Shown piece by piece: positions 49,284-58,026 of a DNA stretch of 64,000 bases; position 1 is the stretch's first letter, and the number at the start of each line of letters is the position of its first letter. The notes under the pieces were generated by a model, which ran no database searches, was not told the origin of the DNA, and saw only the letters and a program-made list of their open reading frames with translations. The translations under genes were made by a program, and so were the position numbers. Source of the DNA: Sphingomonas profundi (GTDB lineage Bacteria; Pseudomonadota; Alphaproteobacteria; Sphingomonadales; Sphingomonadaceae). The DNA is taken from contig NZ_CP046535.1 in the NCBI RefSeq assembly GCF_009739515.1, positions 1,798,001 to 1,862,000 of the forward strand, in the 5' to 3' direction.

Positions 49284-50147
49284 ATGCTTAGGCGCGACGT
49301 GATGCTGGCGCTGCTCTCGGCAGCGGCGGCGCCGGCGGCGGCGCTGGGTGCCGCCGCGCCTACGCCGCTCCGCAGCCGGCTGGCGGCGCTGGAGGCGCGA
49401 TCCGGCGGGCGGCTGGGCGTGGCGGTGCTGGACGTGCGGCACGGGCGCATCGATGGCTATCGCATCGGCGAACGGTTCCGCATGTGCAGCACCTTCAAGG
49501 CGCTGGCGGCCGGCTTCGTCCTCCACCGCGCCGATCGTGGCGAGGAGCGGCTGGACCGGCGGATCGGCTATACCAGCGCCGACCTGCCCGATTACTCGCC
49601 AGTGACCGAGAAGCATGTCGCGAGCGGCATGACGATGGCCGAATTATGCCATGCCGCCGTGACTGTCAGCGACAACGGCGCCGCCAACCTGCTGTTGGCG
49701 AGCTTTGGCGGCCCGGCTGCGCTCACCGCCTTCCTGCGCCGCATCGGCGATCGCAAGACCCGGCTGGACCGGATCGAGCCGGCGCTGAACAGCGGCGCGG
49801 CGGACGATCCGCGCGACACCACCAGCCCCGCCGCCATGGCCGCCACGCTGCGGCGGCTGGTGCTGGGCGATGCGCTGTCGCCCGCCTCTCGCGCGCGGCT
49901 CGGCGCGTGGCTGGTGGCCTCCACCACCGGGCGGACCAAGCTACGCGCCGGCATCCCCGCCGGCTGGACGGTGGGCGACAAGACCGGCAGCTGGGGCGAC
50001 GCGGCCGGCGGCATCAGCAACGATGTCGCGATCCTGTGGCCGCCGGGCCGCCCGCCGATGCTGATCGCCGCCTTCCTCGCCGCGCCGCTGGTGGACGAGG
50101 CGCGCAGCGCGATCCTGGCGGACGTCGCCCGCATCGTCACCGCCTGA
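49284..50147 (+). CDS. class A beta-lactamase
   Basis: A 287-residue serine beta-lactamase of class A, hydrolysing beta-lactams in the periplasm. Catalytic motifs are STFK at 69-72, SDN at 129-131, EPALN with the general-base E165, and KTG at 233-235. The signal peptide opens with a twin arginine (MLRRDVMLALL), suggesting Tat export as for some chromosomal enzymes. Cys68 is present, but there is no partner Cys after KTG (SWG follows), so the class A carbapenemase disulphide is absent. GGGAGG precedes ATG 49284. No AmpR-like regulator or mobile element is nearby, so it looks intrinsic. Spectrum cannot be read. Confidence 0.92.
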   Translation: MLRRDVMLALLSAAAAPAAALGAAAPTPLRSRLAALEARSGGRLGVAVLDVRHGRIDGYRIGERFRMCSTFKALAAGFVLHRADRGEERLDRRIGYTSADLPDYSPVTEKHVASGMTMAELCHAAVTVSDNGAANLLLASFGGPAALTAFLRRIGDRKTRLDRIEPALNSGAADDPRDTTSPAAMAATLRRLVLGDALSPASRARLGAWLVASTTGRTKLRAGIPAGWTVGDKTGSWGDAAGGISNDVAILWPPGRPPMLIAAFLAAPLVDEARSAILADVARIVTA

Positions 50148-50220
50148 GGATCGACGGCGCTTTCCACCCGGACGGAAAAGGCTGTAGCCTGCCGCGACGG
50201 CGCCGGTGGAGGAGAGGCCG

Positions 50221-51114
50221 ATGGACGAGTTCAACCTTCGCCCGCGCGATCGCGCTCCACGATCGCTTCACCCATGAGGAACGCGATCGCCGCGCCTTCA
50301 TGGCGGAGCTGGCGATGCTGGCCGGAGGCAGCGCCGCCGCCGCCGCGCTGCTGGCAGGCATCGCCGCCGATCCGGCCCGCGCCGCGATCGTCCCCGCCGA
50401 CGATGCCAGGCTGCCACGGCCACGGTACGCTGGGCGGCGGCGGAAGGGCGGCGCCTCAGCGGTTATCGGGCGGCCCCGGTGGCGACGAAGGGCGTACTGC
50501 CGGTGGTCATCGTGATCCACGAGAATCGCGGGCTGAACGACCATATCAGGGATGTGGCACGGCGGGTGGCGCTCGCCGGCTTCGTGGCGGTGGCGCCCGA
50601 TTTCCTCAGCTCCGCCGGCGGCACCCCGGCGGACGAGGATGCGGCCCGCGCGATGATCGGCGCGCTGGATCCCGCCGCCACCACGGCCGATGCGGTGGCG
50701 ACCTTGCGCTGGCTCGCGTCTGATCGGCCCGGCCCCGGTACGGCAGGCGGCGGCAGGGTGGGCGCGATCGGCTTCTGCTGGGGCGGCGCGCTCGTCAACC
50801 GGCTGGCGGTGGCGGCCGGCCCGCTCCTCGCCGCCGGGGTGCCCTATTACGGGCCGGCGCCCGATCCTGCCGAGGCGATGAAGGTGAAGGCGGCGATGCT
50901 GCTCCACTATGCCGGGCTGGACGATCGCGTGAACGCCACTGGCCTGCCGTGGGCGGCGGCGCTGAAGGCGGCGCACGTGCCGGTGGAGGCCTACGTCTAT
51001 GCGGGCGTCAACCACGCGTTCAACAATGACAGCTCTGCCCAGCGCTACGATCCGGCCGCGGCCAGGCTCGCCTGGGACCGGACGATCGCCTTCCTGCACG
51101 CGAGGCTTGCCTGA
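50221..51114 (+). pseudogene. dienelactone hydrolase family gene with two frameshifts
   Basis: An alpha/beta hydrolase of the dienelactone hydrolase family. A ribosome binding site (GGAGGAGAGG) and ATG 50221 start MDEFN; the expected AIALHDRFTHEERDRRAF then lies in the next frame up to about 50413, and the sequence ATATVRWAAAEGRRLSGY through the rest lies back in the first frame. The catalytic core is intact: GFCWGG nucleophile (Cys), Asp in GLDDRV and His in VNHAFNND. Two compensating single-base changes (a gain near 50240, a loss near 50413) break it. A shortened product from ATG 50479 could still be made. Pseudogene or indel error. Confidence 0.8.
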
Positions 51115-51165
51115 CGCGCGCCACCATGTTCTTCTTACGTTCTACCACTGAGAAGGAGCTCCATC

Positions 51166-51795
51166 ATGGCAGACACACTGACGCTCTACACCAACCCGAT
51201 GTCGCGCGGGCGGATCGCGCGATGGATGCTGGAGGAGGTGGGCCAGCCCTATGAGGTGGTGAACCTCGATTTTACCGGCAGCATGAAGACGGCCGACTAT
51301 CTGGCGATCAACCCGATGGGGAAGGTGCCGGCGATCCGCCACGGCGACACGGTGGTGACGGAGGTGGCGGCGATCTGCGCCTATCTGGCCGACGCCTTTC
51401 CGGATGCGAACCTGGCCCCGCCGCCCGGCGACGCCGCACGTGGGCCCTATTATCGCTGGCTGTTCTTCGGCGCGGGGCCGCTTGAGGCGGCCGTGATCGA
51501 CAAGTCGCTGGGCGTGACGATCCCGGAGGATAAGAAGGCGATGGTCGGCTATCGCGATTTCGCGACCATGATCGACACGGTGGAAAAGGCCGTTTCGGGC
51601 GACGGATGGCTCGCGGGCGACCGCTTCTCGGCGGCGGACCTCTACATCGGCGCGCATCTGATGTGGGGCACGATGTTCGGATCGATCGAGAAACGCCCCG
51701 CCTTCGAGGCGTTCATCGCCCGGCTGGCCGAGCGCCCGGCGCATCAGCGGGCGACCGCGCTGGACGATGCGGCGATGCCGAAGCAGGACGGCTGA
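51166..51795 (+). CDS. glutathione S-transferase family protein
   Basis: A 209-residue GST. The N-domain has YTNPMSRGRIARWMLEE with the catalytic-region Ser/Arg, GKVPAI with the cis-Pro, and VVTEVAAICAYLAD. The C-domain has LAGDRFSAADLYIGAHL. GGAG precedes ATG 51166. Single gene ended by a strong bidirectional terminator. Distinct from the GST at 44842, with little local similarity beyond the fold. Confidence 0.88.
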   Translation: MADTLTLYTNPMSRGRIARWMLEEVGQPYEVVNLDFTGSMKTADYLAINPMGKVPAIRHGDTVVTEVAAICAYLADAFPDANLAPPPGDAARGPYYRWLFFGAGPLEAAVIDKSLGVTIPEDKKAMVGYRDFATMIDTVEKAVSGDGWLAGDRFSAADLYIGAHLMWGTMFGSIEKRPAFEAFIARLAERPAHQRATALDDAAMPKQDG

Positions 51796-51818
51796 ACGCG
51801 CCGCCCTCGCTAAAGGAA

Positions 51819-51848
51819 AAGGCCCGGCGGATCGCTCCGCCGGGCCTT
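51819..51848. terminator. bidirectional terminator between GST and Bax-1 genes
   Basis: AAGGCCCGGCGG (51819-51830) pairs perfectly with CCGCCGGGCCTT (51837-51848) around ATCGCT. T-rich sequence follows on the plus strand (TCTTCGTT) and an A/T stretch flanks the other side, so it can serve both convergent genes. Confidence 0.88.
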
Positions 51849-51882
51849 TCTTCGTTCGAACCCTGCCGGTCCGGGCACCGCC

Positions 51883-52611
51883 TCAGCGACGGTCGCCCAT
51901 GAACTGGAGCAGGAAGGTGAACATATTGACGAAGTCGAGGTAGAGCGTCAGCGCGCCCATTACCACCGTCTTGCCGACCATGTCGGAGCCGCGCACCTGG
52001 AAGTAGAGGCTCTTGATCTTCTGCGTGTCGTAGGCGGTCAGCCCCGCGAACAGCAGCACGCCGATGCCGCTGATCACCAGCTGCATCATCGCCGACTGCA
52101 GGAAGATGTTGATCAGCATCGCCACCAGCAGGCCGACCACGCCCATGATCAGGAAGGTGCCGAACGCCGACAGATCCCGCTTCGTGGTGTAGCCGAACAG
52201 GCTGAGGCCGGCGAAGGCCGCCGCCGTCGCGAAGAAGGTCTGCGCGATCGAGGTGCCGGTGTAGACGAGGAAGATCGTCGACATCGACAGGCCCATCGCC
52301 ACGGCGAAGGCCCAGAACAGCATCCGCGCGGTGCTGGTCTGCAGGCGGTTGATGCCGAAGCTCAGCACCATCACGAAGCCCAGCGGCGCCAGGATGATGA
52401 GCCAGCGCAGCGGCGTCTGCATCACCTGCGCGGCATAGCCGGACGCGGCGAACAGCAGGGCGACGATGCCGGTCAGCAGCACGCCCGATGCCATGTAGTT
52501 GTAGACCGAGAGCATGTAGGACCGGAGCCCCGCATCCACTTCGGCCCCCCGCGCTCCGACCGACGACGGGCTCGCCGCAGCGGTCGTCCGGGGGTCAGAC
52601 CAGTTTGCCAT
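51883..52611 (-). CDS. Bax inhibitor-1/YccA family membrane protein
   Basis: A 242-residue protein with about seven transmembrane helices, of the BI-1/YccA/TMBIM family, some members of which are pH-sensitive calcium leak channels or modulators of FtsH. Landmarks are VYNYMASGVLLTG, TAYDTQKIKSLY and the C-terminal ALTLYLDFVNMFTFLLQFMG (positions about 220-239). Start ATG 52611 gives the usual soluble N-terminus; longer forms are not conserved. Confidence 0.9.
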   Translation of the reverse strand: MANWSDPRTTAAASPSSVGARGAEVDAGLRSYMLSVYNYMASGVLLTGIVALLFAASGYAAQVMQTPLRWLIILAPLGFVMVLSFGINRLQTSTARMLFWAFAVAMGLSMSTIFLVYTGTSIAQTFFATAAAFAGLSLFGYTTKRDLSAFGTFLIMGVVGLLVAMLINIFLQSAMMQLVISGIGVLLFAGLTAYDTQKIKSLYFQVRGSDMVGKTVVMGALTLYLDFVNMFTFLLQFMGDRR

Positions 52612-52739
52612 CGCAAGAAAACTCCCGATAAGGCGATCACCGAGATCGGGATCGCAAGGCCTGAATATCGGCGGCCCTCCGCCCGAATACAAGGGAAAGC
52701 GGCGGCGCCCGTTCATGTCGATTCATTGCTGGAACGCCG

Positions 52740-53273
52740 ATGCACCGCCTCTTCGTTGCCCTCCGCCCGCCCGCCGCCATGCGCGCGCGCCTGCTGTCGC
52801 TGATGGGCGGCATGGCCTCGGCGCGCTGGCAGCGCGACGATCAGCTCCACCTCACCCTGCGCTTCGTGGGCGAGGTGGACCGGCATTGCGGCGAGGATAT
52901 CGCCGCCGCGCTGGGCGCCGTCCACTTCCCGCGCTTCGCCCTGTCGCTGGACGGTTTCGGCCAGTTCGAGCGCAAGGGGCGGATCGACAGCCTGTGGGTG
53001 GGGGTGACGCCGCACGAGGAGGTCGCCCGCCTGCAGGCCAAGGTTACGCAGGCGCTGTCCCGTGTCGGCATCGCGCCGGAGGGACGCGCCTTCCTGCCGC
53101 ACATCACCATCGCCCGCTTCTCGCGCGCCGCGGGCGCCACCGCCGCGCCGCCGCGCGCAGTGGCGTCGGAGACCTACGACATGACCGAGTTCTGCCTCTA
53201 CGAGAGCGTGCTGGCGCAAGACGGCGCCGCCTACATGATCGTCGAACGCTATCCGCTCGGGCAGGGCCGATGA
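52740..53273 (+). CDS. thpR: RNA 2',3'-cyclic phosphodiesterase
   Basis: A 177-residue 2H phosphoesterase (ThpR/LigT). The two catalytic H-x-T-x motifs are HLTL at 37-40 and HITI near 119. The opening HRLFVALRPP is family-typical. The stop overlaps the start of the MFS gene (ATGA). Role in RNA end metabolism. Confidence 0.92.
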   Translation: MHRLFVALRPPAAMRARLLSLMGGMASARWQRDDQLHLTLRFVGEVDRHCGEDIAAALGAVHFPRFALSLDGFGQFERKGRIDSLWVGVTPHEEVARLQAKVTQALSRVGIAPEGRAFLPHITIARFSRAAGATAAPPRAVASETYDMTEFCLYESVLAQDGAAYMIVERYPLGQGR

Positions 53274-54904
53274 TCGCGCCGACGCGCGCCACAGGCGGCT
53301 ATCGCTGGTACGTGCTCGGGCTGATGACGCTCGTCTATGCGTTCAACTTCATCGATCGCCAGATCGTCACCATCCTCGCGCCGTTCCTGAAGGCCGATCT
53401 GGGGCTGACGGACGCGCAGGTGGGGCTGCTGTACGGCACCGCGTTCGCCCTGTTCTACGCGCTGTTCGGGCTGCCGCTGGCGCGGCTGGCGGATGGCTGG
53501 CATCGGGTGCGCACGCTCGCTTTGGGCCTCGGCTTCTGGTCGGCGATGACGCTCGTCTCCGGCACCACCGGCAGCTTCGCTCAGCTTGCGCTCGCCCGGA
53601 TGGGCGTGGGCATCGGCGAGGCGAGCGCCACGCCGTCCGCCTTCTCGCTGCTGCAGGATTATTTCCCGAAGGCGCAGCGGGCGACGGCGCTCGCCATCTA
53701 CTCCAGCGGCATCTATCTGGGGATCGGGGCATCCCTGATGATCGGCGGCGGCATCGTCGCCGGCTGGGACGCGGCCTTCGCCGGCGCGCGCGCGCCCATG
53801 GGGCTGGCGGGGTGGCAGGCGGCCTATCTGCTGATCGGCGCGCCCGGCATCCTGCTCGCCATCCTCGTCGCAACGACCGTGCGGGAGCCGGTGCGCGGCG
53901 CGATCGACGGGCATGGACAGGCCGGCGACCCCCACCCCTTCCGCGCCGCCTTTACCGAGATGGCGGCCATCACGCCGCTGTTCGCCTCCCTCTCGCTGCG
54001 CCGGCTGGGCGCGCGCGGGCGCGGCGTGATGCTGAACGCGCTGCTGCTCGCCGCCTGCCTGGGCGGCGCGGTGCTGCTGGTGGCGCTGACGGACGCGGCG
54101 CTGACGCCGGCCAAGCGCGCCGTGGTGATGACAGTCGGCGGCGCGGCGGTGACGACCAACATGGTGCAGTGGGGCGCCATCGCGATCGGCGTCTACGCCA
54201 CGGGCAGCTGGGTGCAATCGATCCGCCTGCGCGATCCGGTTACGGCGCGGCTGGTGATCGGCACGCCCAGCTTCATGGCGCTGGCGATCGGCGGCGGCCT
54301 GCTCAGCTTCGGCAGCTACGGGCTCAGCGCGTTCATCTTCCTCTACGGCAAGACCTATCTCGGCCTCGCCGCCGGCGACGGCTTCACCCTGGGCGCGATC
54401 GCCGCCGTGGCGGGCGGCGCGGGCACGGCGCTGGGCGGGGTGATCGCCGATGCGTGGCGCAGGCGGCATCCGGCGGGGCGGCTGCACGTGGCGATGGCGG
54501 CGGCGACCCTCTCCGGCCTGTTCTCGCTGTGGCAATATACGACGCCCGATATCGCGAGCTTCTACGTCGCGTGCTTCTGCGCCACGCTGTCGCTGACGAT
54601 GTGGATCGGGCCGGTGATGGCCAGCTGCCAGGATCAGGTGCTGCCCCGGATGCGCGGCACCGCCACGGCGCTGCAATTCCTGGCGACCAACCTGATCGGC
54701 CTCGGCCTCGGCCCGTACATGATCGGGCTGGTCAGCGATGCGACGGGCGACCTGCGCTTCGCCATGCTGGCGGCGCTCGCCACCATTCCGCTGGTGGTCG
54801 GCCTGTTCTGGTTCGCCGCCCGGCGTCTGCCGGACGCGGAGGCGAGCCTGAGCGCGCGGGCCGCCGCCGCCGCCGGCGAGCCGGTCAATCGCCCCAGAAG
54901 TTGA
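53270..54904 (+). CDS. MFS transporter, spinster-like
   Basis: A 544-residue major facilitator. The first helix region reads YAFNFIDRQIVTILAPFLKA and then LGLTDAQVGLLYGTAF, as in the spinster/SPNS-like subfamily common in sphingomonads. There are twelve expected helices, with an enlarged central region between the two halves (about residues 205-300) containing two extra hydrophobic stretches. Substrate unknown; spinster homologues move sphingolipid-related or organic-anion substrates. The tail overlaps the convergent VOC gene by 20 bp. Confidence 0.88.
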   Translation: MIAPTRATGGYRWYVLGLMTLVYAFNFIDRQIVTILAPFLKADLGLTDAQVGLLYGTAFALFYALFGLPLARLADGWHRVRTLALGLGFWSAMTLVSGTTGSFAQLALARMGVGIGEASATPSAFSLLQDYFPKAQRATALAIYSSGIYLGIGASLMIGGGIVAGWDAAFAGARAPMGLAGWQAAYLLIGAPGILLAILVATTVREPVRGAIDGHGQAGDPHPFRAAFTEMAAITPLFASLSLRRLGARGRGVMLNALLLAACLGGAVLLVALTDAALTPAKRAVVMTVGGAAVTTNMVQWGAIAIGVYATGSWVQSIRLRDPVTARLVIGTPSFMALAIGGGLLSFGSYGLSAFIFLYGKTYLGLAAGDGFTLGAIAAVAGGAGTALGGVIADAWRRRHPAGRLHVAMAAATLSGLFSLWQYTTPDIASFYVACFCATLSLTMWIGPVMASCQDQVLPRMRGTATALQFLATNLIGLGLGPYMIGLVSDATGDLRFAMLAALATIPLVVGLFWFAARRLPDAEASLSARAAAAAGEPVNRPRS

Positions 54905-55289
54905 GCTCGATCAGCACGCCGCCGGGGTCGCGCAGGAATATCTGCCGCAGCCCCGCCGCCGCGACGACATTCTCGTCGATGGCGATCCCGTGCTCGGCCA
55001 ATCGCACCTTCGTCTCGGCATGGCCCTCGCAGGTGAAGGCGACGTGGTGGACCGGGCCGTGGCCCTCGCCGGGATCGAAGGGCACGCGCGCGTCGCTGGG
55101 ATAGACGGTGTCGGCATGGCCGATATGGACGACGGCGCGATCGCCCACCATCACCCAGCCGCCGCGCGACAGATCCGTGGTGCCGGGGGCCGGCTGCACC
55201 GACATGTCCAGCACGTCGCGGAAGAAGGCGACGCTGGCCTCCGGCCGCGCGTTGCGGATGTTGACATGATCCAGGCTGGCGATCGGCAT
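54885..55289 (-). CDS. VOC (glyoxalase/bleomycin resistance) family protein
   Basis: A 134-residue vicinal-oxygen-chelate protein with paired beta-alpha-beta-beta-beta modules. Likely metal ligands are His8 in LDHVNI, a His in HHVAF and Glu in VLIELNFWG. It could be a dioxygenase, lyase or binding protein; the substrate is not deducible. Monocistronic as far as seen. Confidence 0.83.
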   Translation of the reverse strand: MPIASLDHVNIRNARPEASVAFFRDVLDMSVQPAPGTTDLSRGGWVMVGDRAVVHIGHADTVYPSDARVPFDPGEGHGPVHHVAFTCEGHAETKVRLAEHGIAIDENVVAAAGLRQIFLRDPGGVLIELNFWGD

Positions 55290-55395
55290 CGGCCGTTTCT
55301 AGCGCTGCACCGGCCGCCGCGCGACTGCCGAAAGCGGCAGGTGAGCGCAGCTTGGCCAGAGCGGCCGGTCAGCGCCGCCCGGCGCGGGCGGCCGG

Positions 55396-55575
55396 TCAGC
55401 GCAGCTTGGCGATGCCGAGGCCGTCCTCCTTGGCGCGCGCCTTCACCGATTCCTCGCTGCGGGTGAGCGCCTTGGCGATGGCCTTAAGCGCCATCCCCTT
55501 CTTCGCCAGCGTGTGGAGCTTCTGGATCTCGTCCTGCGTCCAGGGCTGGCGGTGCCGTTCGAACTTCTCTGCCAT
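55396..55575 (-). CDS. 59-residue basic SANT/Myb-like small protein
   Basis: A short gene starting at ATG 55575. It encodes MAEKFERHRQPWTQDEIQKL, then HTLAKKGMALKAIAKALTRS and ESVKARAKEDGLGIAKLR. The WT-x-DE-x-x-x-L...AIAKALTRS-x-x-SVKARAK pattern is that of a single Myb/SANT or HTH-like domain, as in small DNA-binding proteins of Rhizobiales and Sphingomonadales. Codon use is normal, and the gene lies 27 bp after the acyltransferase gene on the same strand. Probable DNA-binding protein; target unknown. Confidence 0.7.
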   Translation of the reverse strand: MAEKFERHRQPWTQDEIQKLHTLAKKGMALKAIAKALTRSEESVKARAKEDGLGIAKLR

Positions 55576-55602
55576 GCGGGCCTGCTAGCATGGCCGAGCG
55601 GA

Positions 55603-56610
55603 TCACGCCTCAACTTTGCGCGCCGCTCCCGCCCCGCGCCACGCGCGGCGGATCAGCCGCAGCGCCGGCCGCTCCACCGCCACGCTCACCGCCCAGCCGA
55701 GCGCCAGCGCCGCCAGCAGGGCGATCAGGATCGCCGCATCGGTCGGCACCGCCGCGCTCTTCATCGCCGCGAGCAGCACGAAGCCGATACTCTCGTGCAG
55801 CAGATAGAGCGGGTACGAAATGCCGCCGAGCCACGCCAGCGGCCGCCAGCGCAGCCACGCCAGCCGCCCGGTCGCACAGCCGAGGAAGGTCGCGGCGACC
55901 AGCGTCGCGACCAGCAGGCTCTCCGCCCCCTCGATCCAGCCGATCGTCGCCAGCGCGCAGGCGAGCACCGGCAGCACGCGGGCGATCCCGGCCTCGCCGA
56001 CATGCAGGCGATAGGCGCAGATGCCGATGGCGAAGAACGGGATATTGTCCTGCACCAGCAGCATGCCGGCCGCATAGGAGAGATCGGGCAGCCACCACCA
56101 CAGCCATTTCAGGCCGAGCCAGCCGATCAGCACCCACTCGATGCGATCGAGCAGGCGCGCCACGAACAGGCCCAGCATGCAGGCGTAGAAAGCGAGCTCG
56201 ATCGCCAGGGTCCAATAGACCCCGTCGACATAGGGCAGACCCAGAAAGCCCTGCACCATGGTGAGGTTCACCAGCACGGTGCCGGCATCGTGGCGCAGAT
56301 CCGGCAGCGGGCCGATCGCCACCGCCGCCGTCGTCAGCAGCACCGCCGCCCAGTAGGCGGGATAGAGGCGCGAAACGCGCGAGACGACGAAGTCCGCTGC
56401 GTGGCGGGTCCGCTCCAGCGTCATGAAGATCACGAAGCCGGAGAGGCCGAAGAAGAACTGCACGCCGTAATGGCCCCACGGCACCGCGATCAGCGGCGGC
56501 GACGCATGGCCGTAGAGGCGATCGAACCGGGTGGTGAGATGGAACAGCACCACGGCGAGCGCCGCCAGCCCGCGCAGCGCATCCAGCTCGACGATCCTGC
56601 CCCGGCCCAT
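55603..56610 (-). CDS. acyltransferase 3 family membrane protein (OafA/YrhL-like)
   Basis: A 335-residue membrane acyltransferase with about ten helices. Typical blocks are IVELDALRGLAALAVVLFHL at the start, GHYGVQFFFGLSGFVIF, RVSRLYPAYWAAV and YWTLAIELAFY. Family members O-acylate sugars of polysaccharides, glycolipids or macrolides. Target unknown; a surface glycan such as exopolysaccharide is plausible for a sphingomonad. Start ATG 56610 matches the conserved opening. Confidence 0.9.
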   Translation of the reverse strand: MGRGRIVELDALRGLAALAVVLFHLTTRFDRLYGHASPPLIAVPWGHYGVQFFFGLSGFVIFMTLERTRHAADFVVSRVSRLYPAYWAAVLLTTAAVAIGPLPDLRHDAGTVLVNLTMVQGFLGLPYVDGVYWTLAIELAFYACMLGLFVARLLDRIEWVLIGWLGLKWLWWWLPDLSYAAGMLLVQDNIPFFAIGICAYRLHVGEAGIARVLPVLACALATIGWIEGAESLLVATLVAATFLGCATGRLAWLRWRPLAWLGGISYPLYLLHESIGFVLLAAMKSAAVPTDAAILIALLAALALGWAVSVAVERPALRLIRRAWRGAGAARKVEA

Positions 56611-56779
56611 GGCCGCCCTATGCCGCGACACGTCGCAAGACGAGGTTAACGCCGGCGATTGGGGGGTGAGACGGAACGGTGGGTCGCGAACCGCCCCGCC
56701 TCGGCGCCCGGAATAGCGGCGCATCGCCCGGCCGTTGTGATGCCCCGCACAGGTGCGAAAAAACGTGCGGTGAAAAGCG

Positions 56780-58015
56780 TCAGGCCGGCGCGATCGCCCG
56801 CGTCGTCGCGACATCCCACACCAGCGGCAGCGCATCGACGCAGCCGACGATGCCGCTGCGCTGGGTGACGACGGCGCCGGGCTCCACCTCGAACTCGGGG
56901 ATGCGGGTGAGCCACGCCGTCAGCGTCGCCATCACCTCGGTCCGTGCCAGATGCGCGCCGGGGCAGCGGTGCGGGCCGTTGCCGAAGGTGGAGTGGCGGC
57001 TCCGCTTGCGCTGGAAGTCCACCGCCAGCGGATCGTCATTCTCCTGCTCGTCCATGCCGTGCAGCTGGGTCGGCAGGGTGATCATGTCGCCACGCTTCAG
57101 CGCCACGCCCTCATAATCGATATCGTCGCGCACCTCGCGGCTGATCGCGACCAGCGGGAAACGGCGGAACAGCTCGTCGGTGGCGCGGGGGATCAGCGCG
57201 GGATCGGCCACCAGCGCCCGCCGCTGGTCAGGATTGCGGGCGAGGAACAGCATGGCGAAGCCGAGGAAGTTCACGACCGTATCCAGCCCCGCGATCAGGA
57301 TCTGCGAGCAGAGCTGCACCGATTCGTGCTTCGTCATCGGCCGCCCGGCCACCTCGCCCACGATCATCTGGCTGAGCATGTCGTCCCCCGGCGCCGCCGC
57401 CCGGCGATCGACGAACTCGCCGAAATAGCCCTCGAAATTGCGCGTCGCCTGCTCGAAGCCGAGCTCCGGCGTCGGCCGCACGATCGCATCGGACCAGCGC
57501 TTCATCATCGGCGCATCCTCGATCGGCAGGCCGACGAGGGTCATGAAGATCTCGATCGGAAAGCGCTCGGCGTAGGCGGTCGTGAAGTTGCATGCGCCGA
57601 GCGGGCGCACCGCCTCCGTCAGTTCGGCCGCCAGCCGCTGGATCGTCGGCTCCATCCGCATGATCGCCTTGGGCGCCATGCCGGCGTTCAGCAGGTTGCG
57701 GTAGGGGCGATGCTCGGGCGGGTCGATCGTGGTCGGGATCATCTTGTGGAGTTCGCCGATCTCCTTGGGCACCACGATCACGCGGTTGGAGAAATGCTCG
57801 TGGTCGGCGAACAGCGCGTTGATGATGCGCCCGCGCGTGGCCATCCAGTGGCCGCCGTTGCGCGGCGTCCAGACGATGTCGGGCACGCCCGGATCCTGCA
57901 GCCGCTTCCACGCGGCGTGGAAGCTCTCGGTGGCGCCGTCGGGGGCGTAGACGTCGAAATCGACGATCCGCTCGGGCGGCACGTGCGATGGCGGGGCGGC
58001 GAGCGCTTGCGGCAT
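56780..58015 (-). CDS. cytochrome P450 (CYP101-like, class I)
   Basis: A 411-residue soluble P450. The haem-thiolate loop is FGNGPHRCPG with Cys351; the K-helix E281-x-x-R284 and the I-helix AGLDTVVNFL (242-251, acid-alcohol pair D245-T246) closely resemble P450cam. It probably hydroxylates a terpenoid or aromatic hydrocarbon. A 2Fe-2S ferredoxin gene ends 11 bp before its start, giving the electron partner; the ferredoxin reductase is not in the window. Confidence 0.92.
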   Translation of the reverse strand: MPQALAAPPSHVPPERIVDFDVYAPDGATESFHAAWKRLQDPGVPDIVWTPRNGGHWMATRGRIINALFADHEHFSNRVIVVPKEIGELHKMIPTTIDPPEHRPYRNLLNAGMAPKAIMRMEPTIQRLAAELTEAVRPLGACNFTTAYAERFPIEIFMTLVGLPIEDAPMMKRWSDAIVRPTPELGFEQATRNFEGYFGEFVDRRAAAPGDDMLSQMIVGEVAGRPMTKHESVQLCSQILIAGLDTVVNFLGFAMLFLARNPDQRRALVADPALIPRATDELFRRFPLVAISREVRDDIDYEGVALKRGDMITLPTQLHGMDEQENDDPLAVDFQRKRSRHSTFGNGPHRCPGAHLARTEVMATLTAWLTRIPEFEVEPGAVVTQRSGIVGCVDALPLVWDVATTRAIAPA

Positions 58016-58026
58016 GATCGATCCTC

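Noticed and set aside
49284-50147. Class A carbapenemase
   Set aside because: Although Cys precedes the catalytic Ser, the partner Cys after KTG is missing (SWG instead), so the diagnostic disulphide cannot form.
55361-55403. Direct repeat of GCGGCCGGTCAGCGC near the small SANT-like gene
   Set aside because: Only two copies 28 bp apart with no further structure; probably a local duplication or chance in GC-rich DNA.
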